Both the position numbers and the translations under genes were made by a program. A stretch of DNA of 64,000 bases from Acinetobacter colistiniresistens. Lineage in GTDB: Bacteria > Pseudomonadota > Gammaproteobacteria > Pseudomonadales > Moraxellaceae. Numbering within the stretch: position 1 is the first letter of the stretch; every line of letters begins with the position of its first letter. This document shows, in pieces, positions 37,322 to 46,620 of the stretch. A model generated the notes under the pieces. It was not told the origin of the DNA. It saw only the letters and a list, made by a program, of their open reading frames with translations, and searched no databases. The stretch spans positions 1,426,001-1,490,000 of the forward strand of contig NZ_CP102099.1 in assembly GCF_024582815.1 (NCBI RefSeq). Direction: 5' to 3'.

Positions 37322-38671
37322 ATGAGTTTATCTCTCATCCGTAAGCCGTTCGTAGTACAAGGTTTGGCAATCACTGTTGCAGCCTTGATGATGAACAACA
37401 CCCATGCTGCCAGCGAGCAAGAACAGATTCAGCAACTTCGTGATGAAGTGAAAGAATTAAGAGCGTTGCTTCAGCAATATGTTCCCCAAGCAAAACAACA
37501 AAGTGTGCTTGTTCCAGGACAGGAGCATTCTAATTTAAAGGAAACACATCCGGATCATCCTGCAAATGTAGCAGTTGCTCCTGTAGTACCTCAAAAATCA
37601 CAACTGGTCTTTAATACCGCCTCTGGTGCGGAAGTTAAATTACATGGTTTCTTACGCGGTGATGCTTCTTATCAAGCTAAAGGTGGCGATGGGATCTTTA
37701 ACCGTATCAATAAAGTCGATTTAGAAGGCGCTGAAAAGAACAGTGATCGTTTCTATAGCACGGCCACAGTGACGCGTTTAGGACTTGATTTTAAAGCGCC
37801 TGTTGAAGGGGCGAAGGTCGGCGGTAAATTAGAAGTAGATTTCCGCGGTGGTAGCAGTAATGACACCATTCGTATCCGTCATGCATATATGACCCTAAAT
37901 GACTGGTTATTTGGTCAAACCACCTCGACTTTCCTGGCAACCGACTTGCAGCCAGAAATGCTGGATTTCAACTCACCGCTGGGTATTGGGACTTACCGTA
38001 CACCAATGGTTCGTTATAGTGGCGCACTGAATCCAGATACACATTATTTTGTGGCCTTGGAAAAAGGCAATGATGACAATCGCGCGCCTGCTTTGACTTC
38101 AAAATTGAAATATGATTTTGCAGAAGGTAAGGGCACGACATCTGCACGTGCATTGATTACCGAAGCACGTAGTAGAGCGGCTTATAATAATGATAAGCAA
38201 CTGAGTGCCAATGATTCTGAGTTAGGCTGGGGCGTTGCGGTTGGTGCAAAATATAAGTTCACTGATGAATTACAGGCGATGATCGATTATTCGCATGTTA
38301 AAGGTGACAGTAAATTCTTGTTGTATACCAACAATGCTTACAACGTAAACCCAAATAATTTTGCTTTAAACCTAAATGAGTTTGATGCCCTGACTGTGGG
38401 CACAACCTATCAAATTACACCAAAACTGCGTAGTACCTTGGCTTATGGCGCGATGTTTGCTGATGATAGCAATGATTTTGCTAAGCAGGCTGTTGTCGCT
38501 AAAGACACTGCGCAGAATAAAACCTTGCAACAAGGTTGGTGGAATATTATGTATTCACCTGTCACACCGATTACGTTTGGTCTTGAGTATATTTATGGCG
38601 AACGTAAAACTTTTGATGGACAAAAAGGTAAGGATAATCGTGTAGGAGCAATGGCTCGCTATAACTTCTAA
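37322..38671 (+). CDS. DcaP-like outer-membrane porin
   Basis: 449 residues. A signal peptide (SLIRKPFVVQGLAITVAALM, cleavage after THA) is followed by a short coiled coil (EQEQIQQLRDEVKELRALLQ) and a beta-barrel ending in Phe (VGAMARYNF). This is the layout of DcaP, the trimeric Acinetobacter porin whose N-terminal coil sits in the periplasm and which takes up negatively charged small molecules, dicarboxylates among them. ATG 37322 has AAGGAG seven bases ahead, so the longer frame from 37274 is rejected. The next genes are a glutamate and an amino-acid symporter, so uptake of acidic solutes is a plausible theme. Confidence 0.9.
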   Translation: MSLSLIRKPFVVQGLAITVAALMMNNTHAASEQEQIQQLRDEVKELRALLQQYVPQAKQQSVLVPGQEHSNLKETHPDHPANVAVAPVVPQKSQLVFNTASGAEVKLHGFLRGDASYQAKGGDGIFNRINKVDLEGAEKNSDRFYSTATVTRLGLDFKAPVEGAKVGGKLEVDFRGGSSNDTIRIRHAYMTLNDWLFGQTTSTFLATDLQPEMLDFNSPLGIGTYRTPMVRYSGALNPDTHYFVALEKGNDDNRAPALTSKLKYDFAEGKGTTSARALITEARSRAAYNNDKQLSANDSELGWGVAVGAKYKFTDELQAMIDYSHVKGDSKFLLYTNNAYNVNPNNFALNLNEFDALTVGTTYQITPKLRSTLAYGAMFADDSNDFAKQAVVAKDTAQNKTLQQGWWNIMYSPVTPITFGLEYIYGERKTFDGQKGKDNRVGAMARYNF

Positions 38672-38861
38672 GCCATCTATCCTGTAGGTGTAAATCATCC
38701 GTGAAAACTGAATTGCTGAATACAGGCAAAGTTCTTGCTTAGAACTGTATGCTTTTTATTAAGTTGATTGAGTTTTCACTCATTTTGAGAGTTACTATTT
38801 TATGCGTTCCAACGTGGCGAAAAAACCATCGGAAGAACAATTAAAATAAACGGAAGAAGAT

Positions 38862-40097
38862 ATGGAATTTACTTTTAATGGTTTCTACACCCTAATTTCG
38901 GCGGTGATCGTCTTGTTATTAGGGCGTTTACTCGTTAATAAAATTGACTTCTTAAAACGCTATAACATCCCTGAGCCTGTTGCGGGTGGTTTGGTTGCAG
39001 CAGTACTTTCACTGCTTGTACACTCACTTTGGGGCTACAGTATCGTCTTTAGTAGTGAGTTACAAACCAGTTTTATGCTGATCTTCTTTGCTTCGATTGG
39101 CTTAAGTGCTAATTTCATGAAGTTGAAAGAAGGTGGTATTGGTTTAGTGATTTTCCTGATCTGTGTCGCATCATTTATTGTGGTACAGAATGCAGTTGGT
39201 ATGAGCCTTGCAACGATGCTGGGTATTGATCCTTTGGTCGGTTTGATTGCAGGTTCAATCACATTGACGGGTGGTCATGGTACCGCAGGTGCATGGGGCG
39301 AAATTCTTGAAACCCAACATGGGATTCAAGGTGCTTTAGCGTTAGGTATGGCGAGTGCAACCTTTGGTCTGATTATCGGTGGTATTATCGGTGGGCCATT
39401 GGCGAAACTATTGATCAACCGCTATAGTCTTGCTCAAGCGCAAACGCCTGCAGAGATCAAAAATCGTGATACGCATCTGGATCAGCATCCTGATGAGCTT
39501 GCACCATTTGAAAATCCCCACCAAGTCCGTTTAATTACTGCGGATAATGCGATTACGACCTTGGGGATGTTTGCTGCATGTTTAGCATTTGCAGAATTCA
39601 TGACTGGCTTTAGTAAGGGTACATGGTTCGAGTTACCAACTTTCGTTTGGGCACTTGGCGGTGGTGTGATTTTACGTAATATCTTAGAAAGCGTATTAAA
39701 AGTAGATATCTTTGACCGTGCGATTGATGTGTTTGGTAATGCGTCATTATCACTTTATCTCGCAATGGCATTGCTTTCATTGAAATTATGGCAATTGGCC
39801 GATTTAGCTGGTCCACTTGTTGTGATCTTAGGGGCGCAAACCATTACCATGGCATTGTATGCAGCATTCATTACCTTCCGTGTCATGGGTAAAAACTATG
39901 ATGCAGCGGTATTGGCAGCAGGTCATTGTGGTTTTGGTATGGGTGCAACACCAACCGCAGTTGCAAACATGCAAGCGATTACCAATATGTATGGACCATC
40001 TCATAAAGCCTTCTTGATTGTTCCGCTTTGTGGTGCGTTCTTCGTTGATTTAATTAACGCAACAGTAATTCAATTAATTTTGAAATTCTTTGCCTAA
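38862..40097 (+). CDS. gltS: Sodium/glutamate symporter GltS
   Basis: 411-residue inner-membrane carrier with about ten segments. The two GltS reentrant-loop motifs are visible: GSITLTGGHGTAGAW (around residues 131-145) and AGHCGFGMGATPTAVANM (around 354-371). It imports L-glutamate with Na+. A GGAAGAAG ribosome binding site precedes the ATG, and a strong terminator follows. Confidence 0.95.
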   Translation: MEFTFNGFYTLISAVIVLLLGRLLVNKIDFLKRYNIPEPVAGGLVAAVLSLLVHSLWGYSIVFSSELQTSFMLIFFASIGLSANFMKLKEGGIGLVIFLICVASFIVVQNAVGMSLATMLGIDPLVGLIAGSITLTGGHGTAGAWGEILETQHGIQGALALGMASATFGLIIGGIIGGPLAKLLINRYSLAQAQTPAEIKNRDTHLDQHPDELAPFENPHQVRLITADNAITTLGMFAACLAFAEFMTGFSKGTWFELPTFVWALGGGVILRNILESVLKVDIFDRAIDVFGNASLSLYLAMALLSLKLWQLADLAGPLVVILGAQTITMALYAAFITFRVMGKNYDAAVLAAGHCGFGMGATPTAVANMQAITNMYGPSHKAFLIVPLCGAFFVDLINATVIQLILKFFA

Positions 40098-40105
40098 GTC
40101 GGATC

Positions 40106-40127
40106 AAAAGCCCCAAGCGGGGCTTTT
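40106..40127 (+). terminator. Terminator after gltS
   Basis: Nine-base stem AAAAGCCCC/GGGGCTTTT, AAGC loop, six Ts. Confidence 0.9.
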
Positions 40128-40191
40128 TTGATTCATCCATTGTTATCGTATATGTACGGATGTACATAAAATATTTAAAAGCGAATAAGTG

Positions 40192-41673
40192 ATGAATGAA
40201 AAATTAAATGACACCCTGATGGCTTGGGTAAGTTTTTTCAATGATCCTTTATGGGACTTTCTCGTTGTTTTCCTGCTTGCAGTCGGTATTTTCTATACTA
40301 TTGCAACGAAAGCAGTACAGATTCGAATGTTCTTCCACAGTATTAAGGTGATGAAGGGCAGCCGTAGTAAAGCTGAAGAAAAAGATTCACATGGACTTAC
40401 ACCGTTTCAGGCGTTTGTAACGGGGCTAGCAAGCCGTGTTGGTGTAGGTAACATTGCTGGTGTAGCAATCGCGATTGCGATTGGTGGACCTGGTGCGGTG
40501 TTCTGGATGTGGTTTACAGCATTACTAGGCATGAGTTCTGCATTTATTGAATCATCGCTCGCGCAGCTGTTTAAAGTGAGAGATAGTAATAGCAAGCAGT
40601 TCCGGGGTGGGCCAGCGTACTATATTACTCAGGGTTTACGCAGCAAGACCTTTGGGGTGATCTTTGCTCTGGCATTGATCTTTACGTATGGTTTCGTATT
40701 TAACTCAGTTCAAATCAATGCGATTGCAAACGCTTCTTCGCATGCATGGGGCTGGGACAAAGCCAATCTGGTTGCACACCTAGGTGGTGTTGATCTGGTT
40801 ATTTCATGGGTTGGTCTTGCACTTGTTGTCTTGGTTGCATTAGCCATTTTTGGTGGTATTAAGCGTATCGCAAAGTTTGCTGAAATGTTTGTACCATTAA
40901 AAGCTGGTCTTTATCTTTCAGTTGCGTTGTATATCGCATTAAGCAACTATGAGCTCCTTCCTGGAATCTTCAAGTTGATCTTTAGCGAGGCTTTCCAGTT
41001 TAATGCCGCAGCGGGTGGCTTCTTTGGTGCCATGATTTCGATGGCAATGATGCAAGGGATCAAACGTGGTTTGTTCTCCAACGAAGCGGGTATGGGTTCG
41101 GCGCCGAACGCAGCTGCAGCATCTGATGTAAAACATCCAGTCAACCAAGGTTTGGTACAGATGCTTGGTGTTTTCGTTGATACCTTTATTGTGTGTACCA
41201 GTACAGCGATCATTATCTTGGTTTCTGGTGTTTACCATGATGCGGGCTTTGTCGGAGTTGAACTGACACAACGTGCTTTAGAGTCTCAAGTAGGAAGCTG
41301 GGGTGGCGATTTCCTTGCGATTCTGTTGTTCTTATTCTGTTATTCAGCCGTATTAGGTAACTATGCTTATGCGGAAAGTAATGTACAGTTTATCAATAAC
41401 AATCCGAAAGTGATGTTCATCTTCCGAATCTTTGTATTGGTCATGGTGTACTTCGGTGCAATTGGTAGTGTTCCATTGGTTTGGTCAATGGCTGACTTAT
41501 TCATGGGGATTATGGCAACCATTAACTTGGTCGCAATCTTACTGTTAACGCCAATGGCGCGTACATTATTGAAAGACTATACCTCACAGTTGAAGCAAGG
41601 TATTAAAGAGCCTGAGTTTAAAATTGATAAATATCCAGAATTGAAGAAAAAAGTCGATTCAGATATCTGGTAA
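40192..41673 (+). CDS. Alanine/glycine:cation symporter (AgcS family)
   Basis: 493-residue sodium or proton:amino acid carrier. Family motifs are present: SRVGVGNIAGVAIAIAIGGP near residues 82-101, FRGGPAYYI, and GLFSNEAGMGSAPNAAAASD. ATG 40192 is preferred to the GTG directly before it. Flanked by terminators on both sides, so it is a single-gene transcript. Likely substrate is alanine or glycine; no glycine riboswitch is visible in the short leader. Confidence 0.92.
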   Translation: MNEKLNDTLMAWVSFFNDPLWDFLVVFLLAVGIFYTIATKAVQIRMFFHSIKVMKGSRSKAEEKDSHGLTPFQAFVTGLASRVGVGNIAGVAIAIAIGGPGAVFWMWFTALLGMSSAFIESSLAQLFKVRDSNSKQFRGGPAYYITQGLRSKTFGVIFALALIFTYGFVFNSVQINAIANASSHAWGWDKANLVAHLGGVDLVISWVGLALVVLVALAIFGGIKRIAKFAEMFVPLKAGLYLSVALYIALSNYELLPGIFKLIFSEAFQFNAAAGGFFGAMISMAMMQGIKRGLFSNEAGMGSAPNAAAASDVKHPVNQGLVQMLGVFVDTFIVCTSTAIIILVSGVYHDAGFVGVELTQRALESQVGSWGGDFLAILLFLFCYSAVLGNYAYAESNVQFINNNPKVMFIFRIFVLVMVYFGAIGSVPLVWSMADLFMGIMATINLVAILLLTPMARTLLKDYTSQLKQGIKEPEFKIDKYPELKKKVDSDIW

Positions 41674-41701
41674 TTGAATTCTGCCAAGATTGATCAAATC
41701 T

Positions 41702-41725
41702 AAAAGCTCCTTTCGAGGAGCTTTT
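41702..41725 (+). terminator. Terminator after the AgcS symporter
   Basis: Ten-base stem AAAAGCTCCT/AGGAGCTTTT with TTCG tetraloop and a T run. Confidence 0.9.
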
Positions 41726-41828
41726 TTTATGAACTTTTTATGAAAAATACAAAAAATTGATACAGTTTTTGGATGAGTAAACGCTAAAATTTGAGCAGTA
41801 GATATCGTAGATATGGCAATTGTGGCTT

Positions 41829-42809
41829 ATGAAACAGCTTAAATTATGGGTGTTGGGTCTTTCCATGACTGTGTTAGCAGGGTGCCAAACAACATCACAT
41901 TTAAAACCCGTGATTGAGGATGCCCAAGCTCAAGCTGTGAACCAACCCTTTACTGCCATTAAACAGCAGCAAAAACGCCCCGTGATTGCATTGGTTCTGG
42001 GGAGCGGCGGCGCGCGCGGCTATGCCCATATTGGTGTTATTGAGGTTCTGGAGCGGCAAGGGATTCGCCCTGATTTTATTGTGGGTACCAGTGCGGGCAG
42101 TATTGTAGGATCGATCTATGCCAGTGGCAAAAGTGCTGCCGAGTTGCGTGATATTGCATTAAAACTCAAAGCCAATGACGTTCGCGAAGTCAATGTGAGC
42201 CTCAAGGGCTTTTTTGATGGTAAAAAAGTAGAAGACTATATCAACGAGCAAGTGCATAACCTGCCATTAGAAAAAATGAAAATCCCAATGTATGTGGTGG
42301 CAACTGAATTAAAAGATGGCACCCGAACCGTATTTAATTATGGCAATACTGGACAGGCTGTGCGAGCTTCAGCATCCATTCCAAGTATGTTTATCCCAAC
42401 TAAAATTCATGATGTTGAATATGTCGATGGTGGCTTGGTCAGCCCTGTACCTGTGCAGGTTGCACGTGAGCTGGGGGCAGATGTGGTGATTGCTGTGGAT
42501 ATCCTTGCACAACCGATTCATACCGAAACCAGTAATGTCTGGGGGCTATTCAATCAAAATATCAATATCATGCAAGGGCGTCTGGCCGAAGAAGAACTGA
42601 AAGAAGCGGATATCGTGATTCAGCCTGACTTGCGTGAGAAAGCGCATATTTTTGATGTCAAAGGCCGTGAGATGACCATGCAAGCAGGTGTTGATGCTGC
42701 CAATGAAAAGTTAGCTGAAATTCAATGGGCGATTCAAAGTAAAAGCTATCCAGCACAAAATGAACAGCAGGATATTGCCTTGAAAATGAGTACCTCCGTA
42801 CCACGTTAA
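41829..42809 (+). CDS. Patatin-like phospholipase lipoprotein (RssA-like)
   Basis: 326 residues. A lipoprotein signal peptide ends in LAGC (Cys 19). The patatin domain has the oxyanion loop GSGGARG (59-65), nucleophile GTSAG with S88, and D200 in VDGG, so the Ser-Asp dyad is complete. It should be a lipid acyl hydrolase on the periplasmic face of a membrane. The start is ATG 41829; a TTG three codons earlier is less likely. Its substrate is unknown. Confidence 0.9.
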   Translation: MKQLKLWVLGLSMTVLAGCQTTSHLKPVIEDAQAQAVNQPFTAIKQQQKRPVIALVLGSGGARGYAHIGVIEVLERQGIRPDFIVGTSAGSIVGSIYASGKSAAELRDIALKLKANDVREVNVSLKGFFDGKKVEDYINEQVHNLPLEKMKIPMYVVATELKDGTRTVFNYGNTGQAVRASASIPSMFIPTKIHDVEYVDGGLVSPVPVQVARELGADVVIAVDILAQPIHTETSNVWGLFNQNINIMQGRLAEEELKEADIVIQPDLREKAHIFDVKGREMTMQAGVDAANEKLAEIQWAIQSKSYPAQNEQQDIALKMSTSVPR

Positions 42810-42831
42810 ATTATTCTGTCATGATTGCCAT

Positions 42832-42857
42832 AATGGACTTAAGTGTTTGAGTCCATT
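42832..42857 (+). terminator. Possible terminator after the patatin gene
   Basis: Eight-base stem AATGGACT/AGTCCATT with 10-base loop; the T run is weak. Confidence 0.4.
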
Positions 42858-43036
42858 TACTAAAATCGCTTGTCGATAAAAACAAATTGTAAATCATCTA
42901 CAAAAAGCTATCAAAAAGTTGAAAAAACAGGTAAATAACTACAAATCATCAAACTTTTTATCAGATCATTTTAAGTTTTAGGCCATAGGATGACCTAGTC
43001 AAATGAATCGCTACATAACAAGGATTGTTAAACACC

Positions 43037-44230
43037 ATGTTTAAGTCTTTCTTTCCGAATCCGCGTCCGTTTTTTATTTCAGTCATCGTCTGGTTAGCAC
43101 TCAATATGTTGCTCTGGTATACAGGGGGGCATAGCTGGGGGGAATATCTAGGTTTTCCTAAAGGCTATGCTGATGCTGAGCTATCAATTAATGTCAGTCG
43201 CTTCTGGGCACCTTCATTTCTTTGGTTTTATATCTGGTTTTTTATAGCAACAGCATTATTTGCTGGATTTTGGCGGATTTTCTCAGACAATAAATGGCAG
43301 CGTTGGTCGATTTGGGGTTCTGCATTTATCCTGTTTAATATCTGGTTCAGTGTTCAGGTTGATGTGGTTATTAATGCTTGGTATCAACCCTTTTATAATT
43401 TAATTCAGAAAATGGTATCAAGCGGAGGTGGCGAACTTAATCTGCTTTATACTGAGATGTTGACTTTCATTTTTATTGCGATGGTCTATGTCACAATCGC
43501 TGTCCTGAATCTATTTTTTGTCAGCCATTATATTTTTCGCTGGCGTACAGCAATGAATGAATACTATACCCAATTTTGGGATAGACTCCGTCATATTGAA
43601 GGTGCTTCACAGCGTGTGCAAGAAGATACCATGCGTTTTGCAAAAACTTCAGAAAGTTTGGGAGTAAGCTTTATTGAAGCAATAATGACCCTGATTGCCT
43701 TTTTGCCAATCTTGTTGCAACTTTCAGTTCATGTAAAGGTTTTACCAGTCGTTGGAGAAATTCCCCATGCTTTAATGATTGCTGCTTTAGGTTGGGCAAT
43801 CTTCGGGACAGTTGTTTTGATGTTGGTGGGATATAAGCTTCCAGGTCTGGAGTTTAATAATCAAAAAGTTGAGGCTGCATACCGTAAAGAATTAGTCTAT
43901 GGTGAAGATCATGCGACTCGAGCTGATCCTTTAACCTTAAAAGAGCTCTTTAGTAAGGTTCGTTTGAATTATTTTAAATTGTACTTTCATTATACGTATT
44001 TTAATTTAGTACGTATCTGGTATCTACAACTAGATAATTTATATGGAATTTTTATACTTGCGCCTTCAATTGCTGCAGGTGCAGTAACTTTAGGAATCAT
44101 GATGCAAATTCTGAATGTATTCCAACAAGTGAGAAAGTCCTTTCAATACCTTATTACATCATGGCCAACAATTATTGAACTATTATCCATCTATAAGCGT
44201 CTTAAAGCGTTTGAAAAGACCTTGGATTAA
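43037..44230 (+). CDS. sbmA: SbmA/BacA-type peptide transporter
   Basis: 397-residue membrane protein of the SbmA/BacA family, proton-driven importers of antimicrobial peptides and microcins without an ATPase domain. Diagnostic stretches include [19 protein letters not shown] at the N-terminus, [12 protein letters not shown], and [17 protein letters not shown] (the transmembrane-coupling region). The length matches the family. ATG 43037 is used; AAGGA lies 12 bases ahead, so a TTG at 43025 is less likely. A terminator follows. Confidence 0.93.
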   Translation: MFKSFFPNPRPFFISVIVWLALNMLLWYTGGHSWGEYLGFPKGYADAELSINVSRFWAPSFLWFYIWFFIATALFAGFWRIFSDNKWQRWSIWGSAFILFNIWFSVQVDVVINAWYQPFYNLIQKMVSSGGGELNLLYTEMLTFIFIAMVYVTIAVLNLFFVSHYIFRWRTAMNEYYTQFWDRLRHIEGASQRVQEDTMRFAKTSESLGVSFIEAIMTLIAFLPILLQLSVHVKVLPVVGEIPHALMIAALGWAIFGTVVLMLVGYKLPGLEFNNQKVEAAYRKELVYGEDHATRADPLTLKELFSKVRLNYFKLYFHYTYFNLVRIWYLQLDNLYGIFILAPSIAAGAVTLGIMMQILNVFQQVRKSFQYLITSWPTIIELLSIYKRLKAFEKTLD

Positions 44231-44250
44231 TGGTTTAGTTATTTAAATTG

Positions 44251-44279
44251 AAAAGCCTTAGCTTGATGCTAGGGCTTTT
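44251..44279 (+). terminator. Terminator after sbmA
   Basis: Twelve-pair stem with one G-T pair, TTGAT loop, T run. Confidence 0.85.
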
Positions 44280-44449
44280 TTATTACCAACGATTTTAGCC
44301 AGTTTGTGGTTTTTATGTGAAAAGTGAATATATATTGCAACGAAAATCACTTTATTTGATGAAACTACTTCACTATAGTCGCTTGATAAAATTAATGATC
44401 TCTCATTTTTCTTTTGTATAACTTAGAACCTAAATAAATAGGATAAATC

Positions 44450-45346
44450 ATGAAACCTGTATTGCTTAAAAGTGCATTGGCGCTGGCACTGACGGCTTTT
44501 ACTGCACATGTATACGCAGACTCTGCCATTCAATCTTCCACAACGCAAAAAATCTCAGGTATTGACCAGCAATATATTGATCACAGTGTGTCTTCCAATC
44601 AGGACTTTTATAACTATGTGAATGGCACATGGCTGAAAGATACTGAGATTCCTGCTGATAAATCACGCTGGGGTGCATTCAATGAGTTGCAGGAGTTATC
44701 GACCAATCAATTGCACACTATTGTTGAAGCACTGAGCGCACAAAAATGGACAACTGGGACTGTTGAGCAGAAAGTTGCCAGCCTGTATGCCAGTTTCATG
44801 GATGAAAAAGAAATTGAGGCACAGGGCATCACACCGTTAAAGCAAGAGTTGGCACGAGTCGATGCAATTGCAAATAAAAAAGAGCTTGCTACGTTAATGG
44901 GGCATTTCTCTCGCATCGGGGTCAGAACGCCGTTTGATATCAGTATTGATCAAGACATGAAGCATTCTGATGTGATGATTGCGGGACTGGCACAGCGCAG
45001 ACTCGGTTTGCCTGACCGTGATTATTATTTAAAAGATGACCAGAAGTTTGTGGAAACACGTACCAAATATCTCAAGCATATTGAACGCATGCTACAACTG
45101 GCAGGCGATCAGCAAGCGGCACAGCACGCAAAAGAAATTTTAAAGCTTGAAACCGACTTGGCTAAGATTCAGTGGAGTAATGTCCAGAACCGTGATTTAT
45201 CTAAGCGTTACAATATTTACCGACTGAAAGACTTAAACAAGTTGAGCCGTAGCTTTGATTGGGATGCTTATCTCAATACCGTCGGGGTCAAGGACAAAAT
45301 CCAGACCATGAACCGTACCGGGTTTGTCGGAGACTCAATATTCTGA
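44450..45346 (+). pseudogene. M13 family metallopeptidase, N-terminal fragment split by IS
   Basis: A signal peptide (KSALALALTAFTAHVYA) and the N-terminal half of a neprilysin/PepO-like zinc peptidase (NQDFYNYVNGTWLKDTEIPA, LGLPDRDYYL). The true coding sequence ends at 45308, where the IS begins; the last residues (from NRTGFVGDS) come from the IS end. Joining base 45308 to 46621 restores one frame across KIQT-IQVHQISYF and a 683-residue protein, the normal M13 size. The fragment lacks the zinc site, so it should be inactive. M13 peptidases cleave peptides in the periplasm. Confidence 0.93.
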
Positions 45347-45358
45347 GAGACTATTCCG

Positions 45359-45676
45359 ATGAAAAAACCAAACTATACCCCCGAAATTAGAGAAAGAGCG
45401 GTTCAATTACTAATTGAATCTGAAAAAGATTATCCATCGAATTGGGCAGCAGTTTCCGCAATTGCTCCTAAAATTGGCTGTACTCCTGAAACACTTCGTG
45501 TTTGGTATCAAAAATACTTAGATCAACAAAATCCCGCCAAAGTACAACAGGTATCTGACCAAGAAAAAATGAAGCAAATGGAACGTGAAATTAAAGAATT
45601 AAAACGTGCCAATGAAATTCTACGTAAAGCAGCCGCTTTTTTCGCCCAGGCGGAGCTCGACCGCCCACACAAATAA
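45359..45676 (+). CDS. IS3-family transposase OrfA
   Basis: 105 residues with an N-terminal helix-turn-helix (YTPEIRERAVQLL, then CTPETLRVWYQKY) that binds the IS ends and a C-terminal leucine-zipper-like helix (MKQMEREIKELKRANEILRK). It ends AAAFFAQAELDRPHK, over a T-rich slippery site. Alone it would act as a repressor; with the frameshift it forms the OrfAB transposase. Confidence 0.94.
   Translation: MKKPNYTPEIRERAVQLLIESEKDYPSNWAAVSAIAPKIGCTPETLRVWYQKYLDQQNPAKVQQVSDQEKMKQMEREIKELKRANEILRKAAAFFAQAELDRPHK
45637..45665 (+). promoter_or_regulatory. Programmed -1 frameshift signal in the IS
   Basis: Slippery heptamer T-TTT-TTC (45637-45643) in the orfA frame, followed five bases later by a GGCGG-agctcga-CCGCC hairpin (45649-45665). 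The -1 frame is open from here into orfB, so OrfAB fusion is possible. Confidence 0.6.
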
Positions 45677-46578
45677 TGGTGGATTTTATCCATAACAATA
45701 AGGCGTTATATGGTGTTGAAGCGATTTGTAGAATTTTACCGATTGCAGCTTCGACCTATTATCGGGCTTTAGATTTCGTTGATAACCCAGAACATCGAGC
45801 GAAACGTGCTCTGCATGATTTACATCATGCAGAGCAAATCAAACGTATTTGGAAAGAAAGTTCAGGTCGATATGGTGTACGTAAAGTTTGGCAAAAATTG
45901 AAACGTGAGGGTTATGTTATTGCACGTTGTACAGTTGCTCGATTGATGCAAAAGCTAGGTATACAAGGTGTTTGGCGTGGTAAGAATAAACAAACCACCC
46001 GTAGCCGAGATGATCAAAAACGAGCAGATGATTTAGTGAAACGGAATTTTAGTGCTGATCGACCTGACCAATTATGGGTCAGTGACTTTACGTATATTCA
46101 AACACATTCAGGCTGGGTCTATACCGCCTTTATTATTGATGTGTTCTCACGAGCAATTGTTGGATGGAAAGTATCTACACGGATGAATACAGATATGGTG
46201 CTCGATGCATTGGAGCAAGCATTGCACGATCGAGGCATGCCAAAGAATGTGATTCATCATTCCGATAGAGGTGTTCAATATCTTTCTATTCGCTATACCA
46301 ATCGTTTAGATGCTGCAAATTTACGAGCATCAGTCGGTACGACAGGTGATTCATACGATAATGCTCTGGCTGAAACGGTGAATGGCTTATACAAAACAGA
46401 GGTGATTGAATATTTAAAAGCAGATTGGCAAGGTTTAGCAGATGTACAACTTGCGACACTAAACTGGGTAGATTGGTTCAATAAAAAGCGTGTACACAGT
46501 GCACTGGGTTATGTATCGCCTTTTGAGTTTGAAGCAATGTACTATGATAAGATTAACCCGTTAGGTCAGGTGGCCTAA
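45676..46578 (+). CDS. IS3-family transposase OrfB (DDE integrase)
   Basis: 300-residue catalytic part with an HTH_21-like N-terminal region and an rve integrase core. The triad is D137 (WVSDFTY), D197 (HHSDRG) and E233 (LAETVNG), with the 35-residue D-E spacing of the superfamily. Its ATG overlaps the orfA stop as TAATG, and its frame is -1 to orfA. Intact. Confidence 0.95.
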   Translation: MVDFIHNNKALYGVEAICRILPIAASTYYRALDFVDNPEHRAKRALHDLHHAEQIKRIWKESSGRYGVRKVWQKLKREGYVIARCTVARLMQKLGIQGVWRGKNKQTTRSRDDQKRADDLVKRNFSADRPDQLWVSDFTYIQTHSGWVYTAFIIDVFSRAIVGWKVSTRMNTDMVLDALEQALHDRGMPKNVIHHSDRGVQYLSIRYTNRLDAANLRASVGTTGDSYDNALAETVNGLYKTEVIEYLKADWQGLADVQLATLNWVDWFNKKRVHSALGYVSPFEFEAMYYDKINPLGQVA

Positions 46579-46620
46579 CTTAAATAAAAAAGTCTCCGAC
46601 AAACCCGGTACGGTTCACCA

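Larger units (their letters stand above)
45309..46617 (+). mobile_element. Complete IS3-family insertion sequence
   Basis: 1309 bases bounded by perfect 27-base inverted repeats (45309-45335 and 46591-46617) that begin TGAACCGTACCGGG and end in CA, the usual IS3-family termini. The 3-base target duplication CCA is at 45306-45308 and 46618-46620. It carries orfA and orfB in a -1 arrangement with an intact DDE catalytic triad. Both repeats and frames are intact, so it looks recent and potentially mobile. I do not assign an IS name. Confidence 0.95.

Noticed and set aside
40128..40191. Glycine riboswitch before the amino acid symporter
   Set aside because: The leader is only about 60 bases after the gltS terminator, too short and lacking the aptamer pattern.
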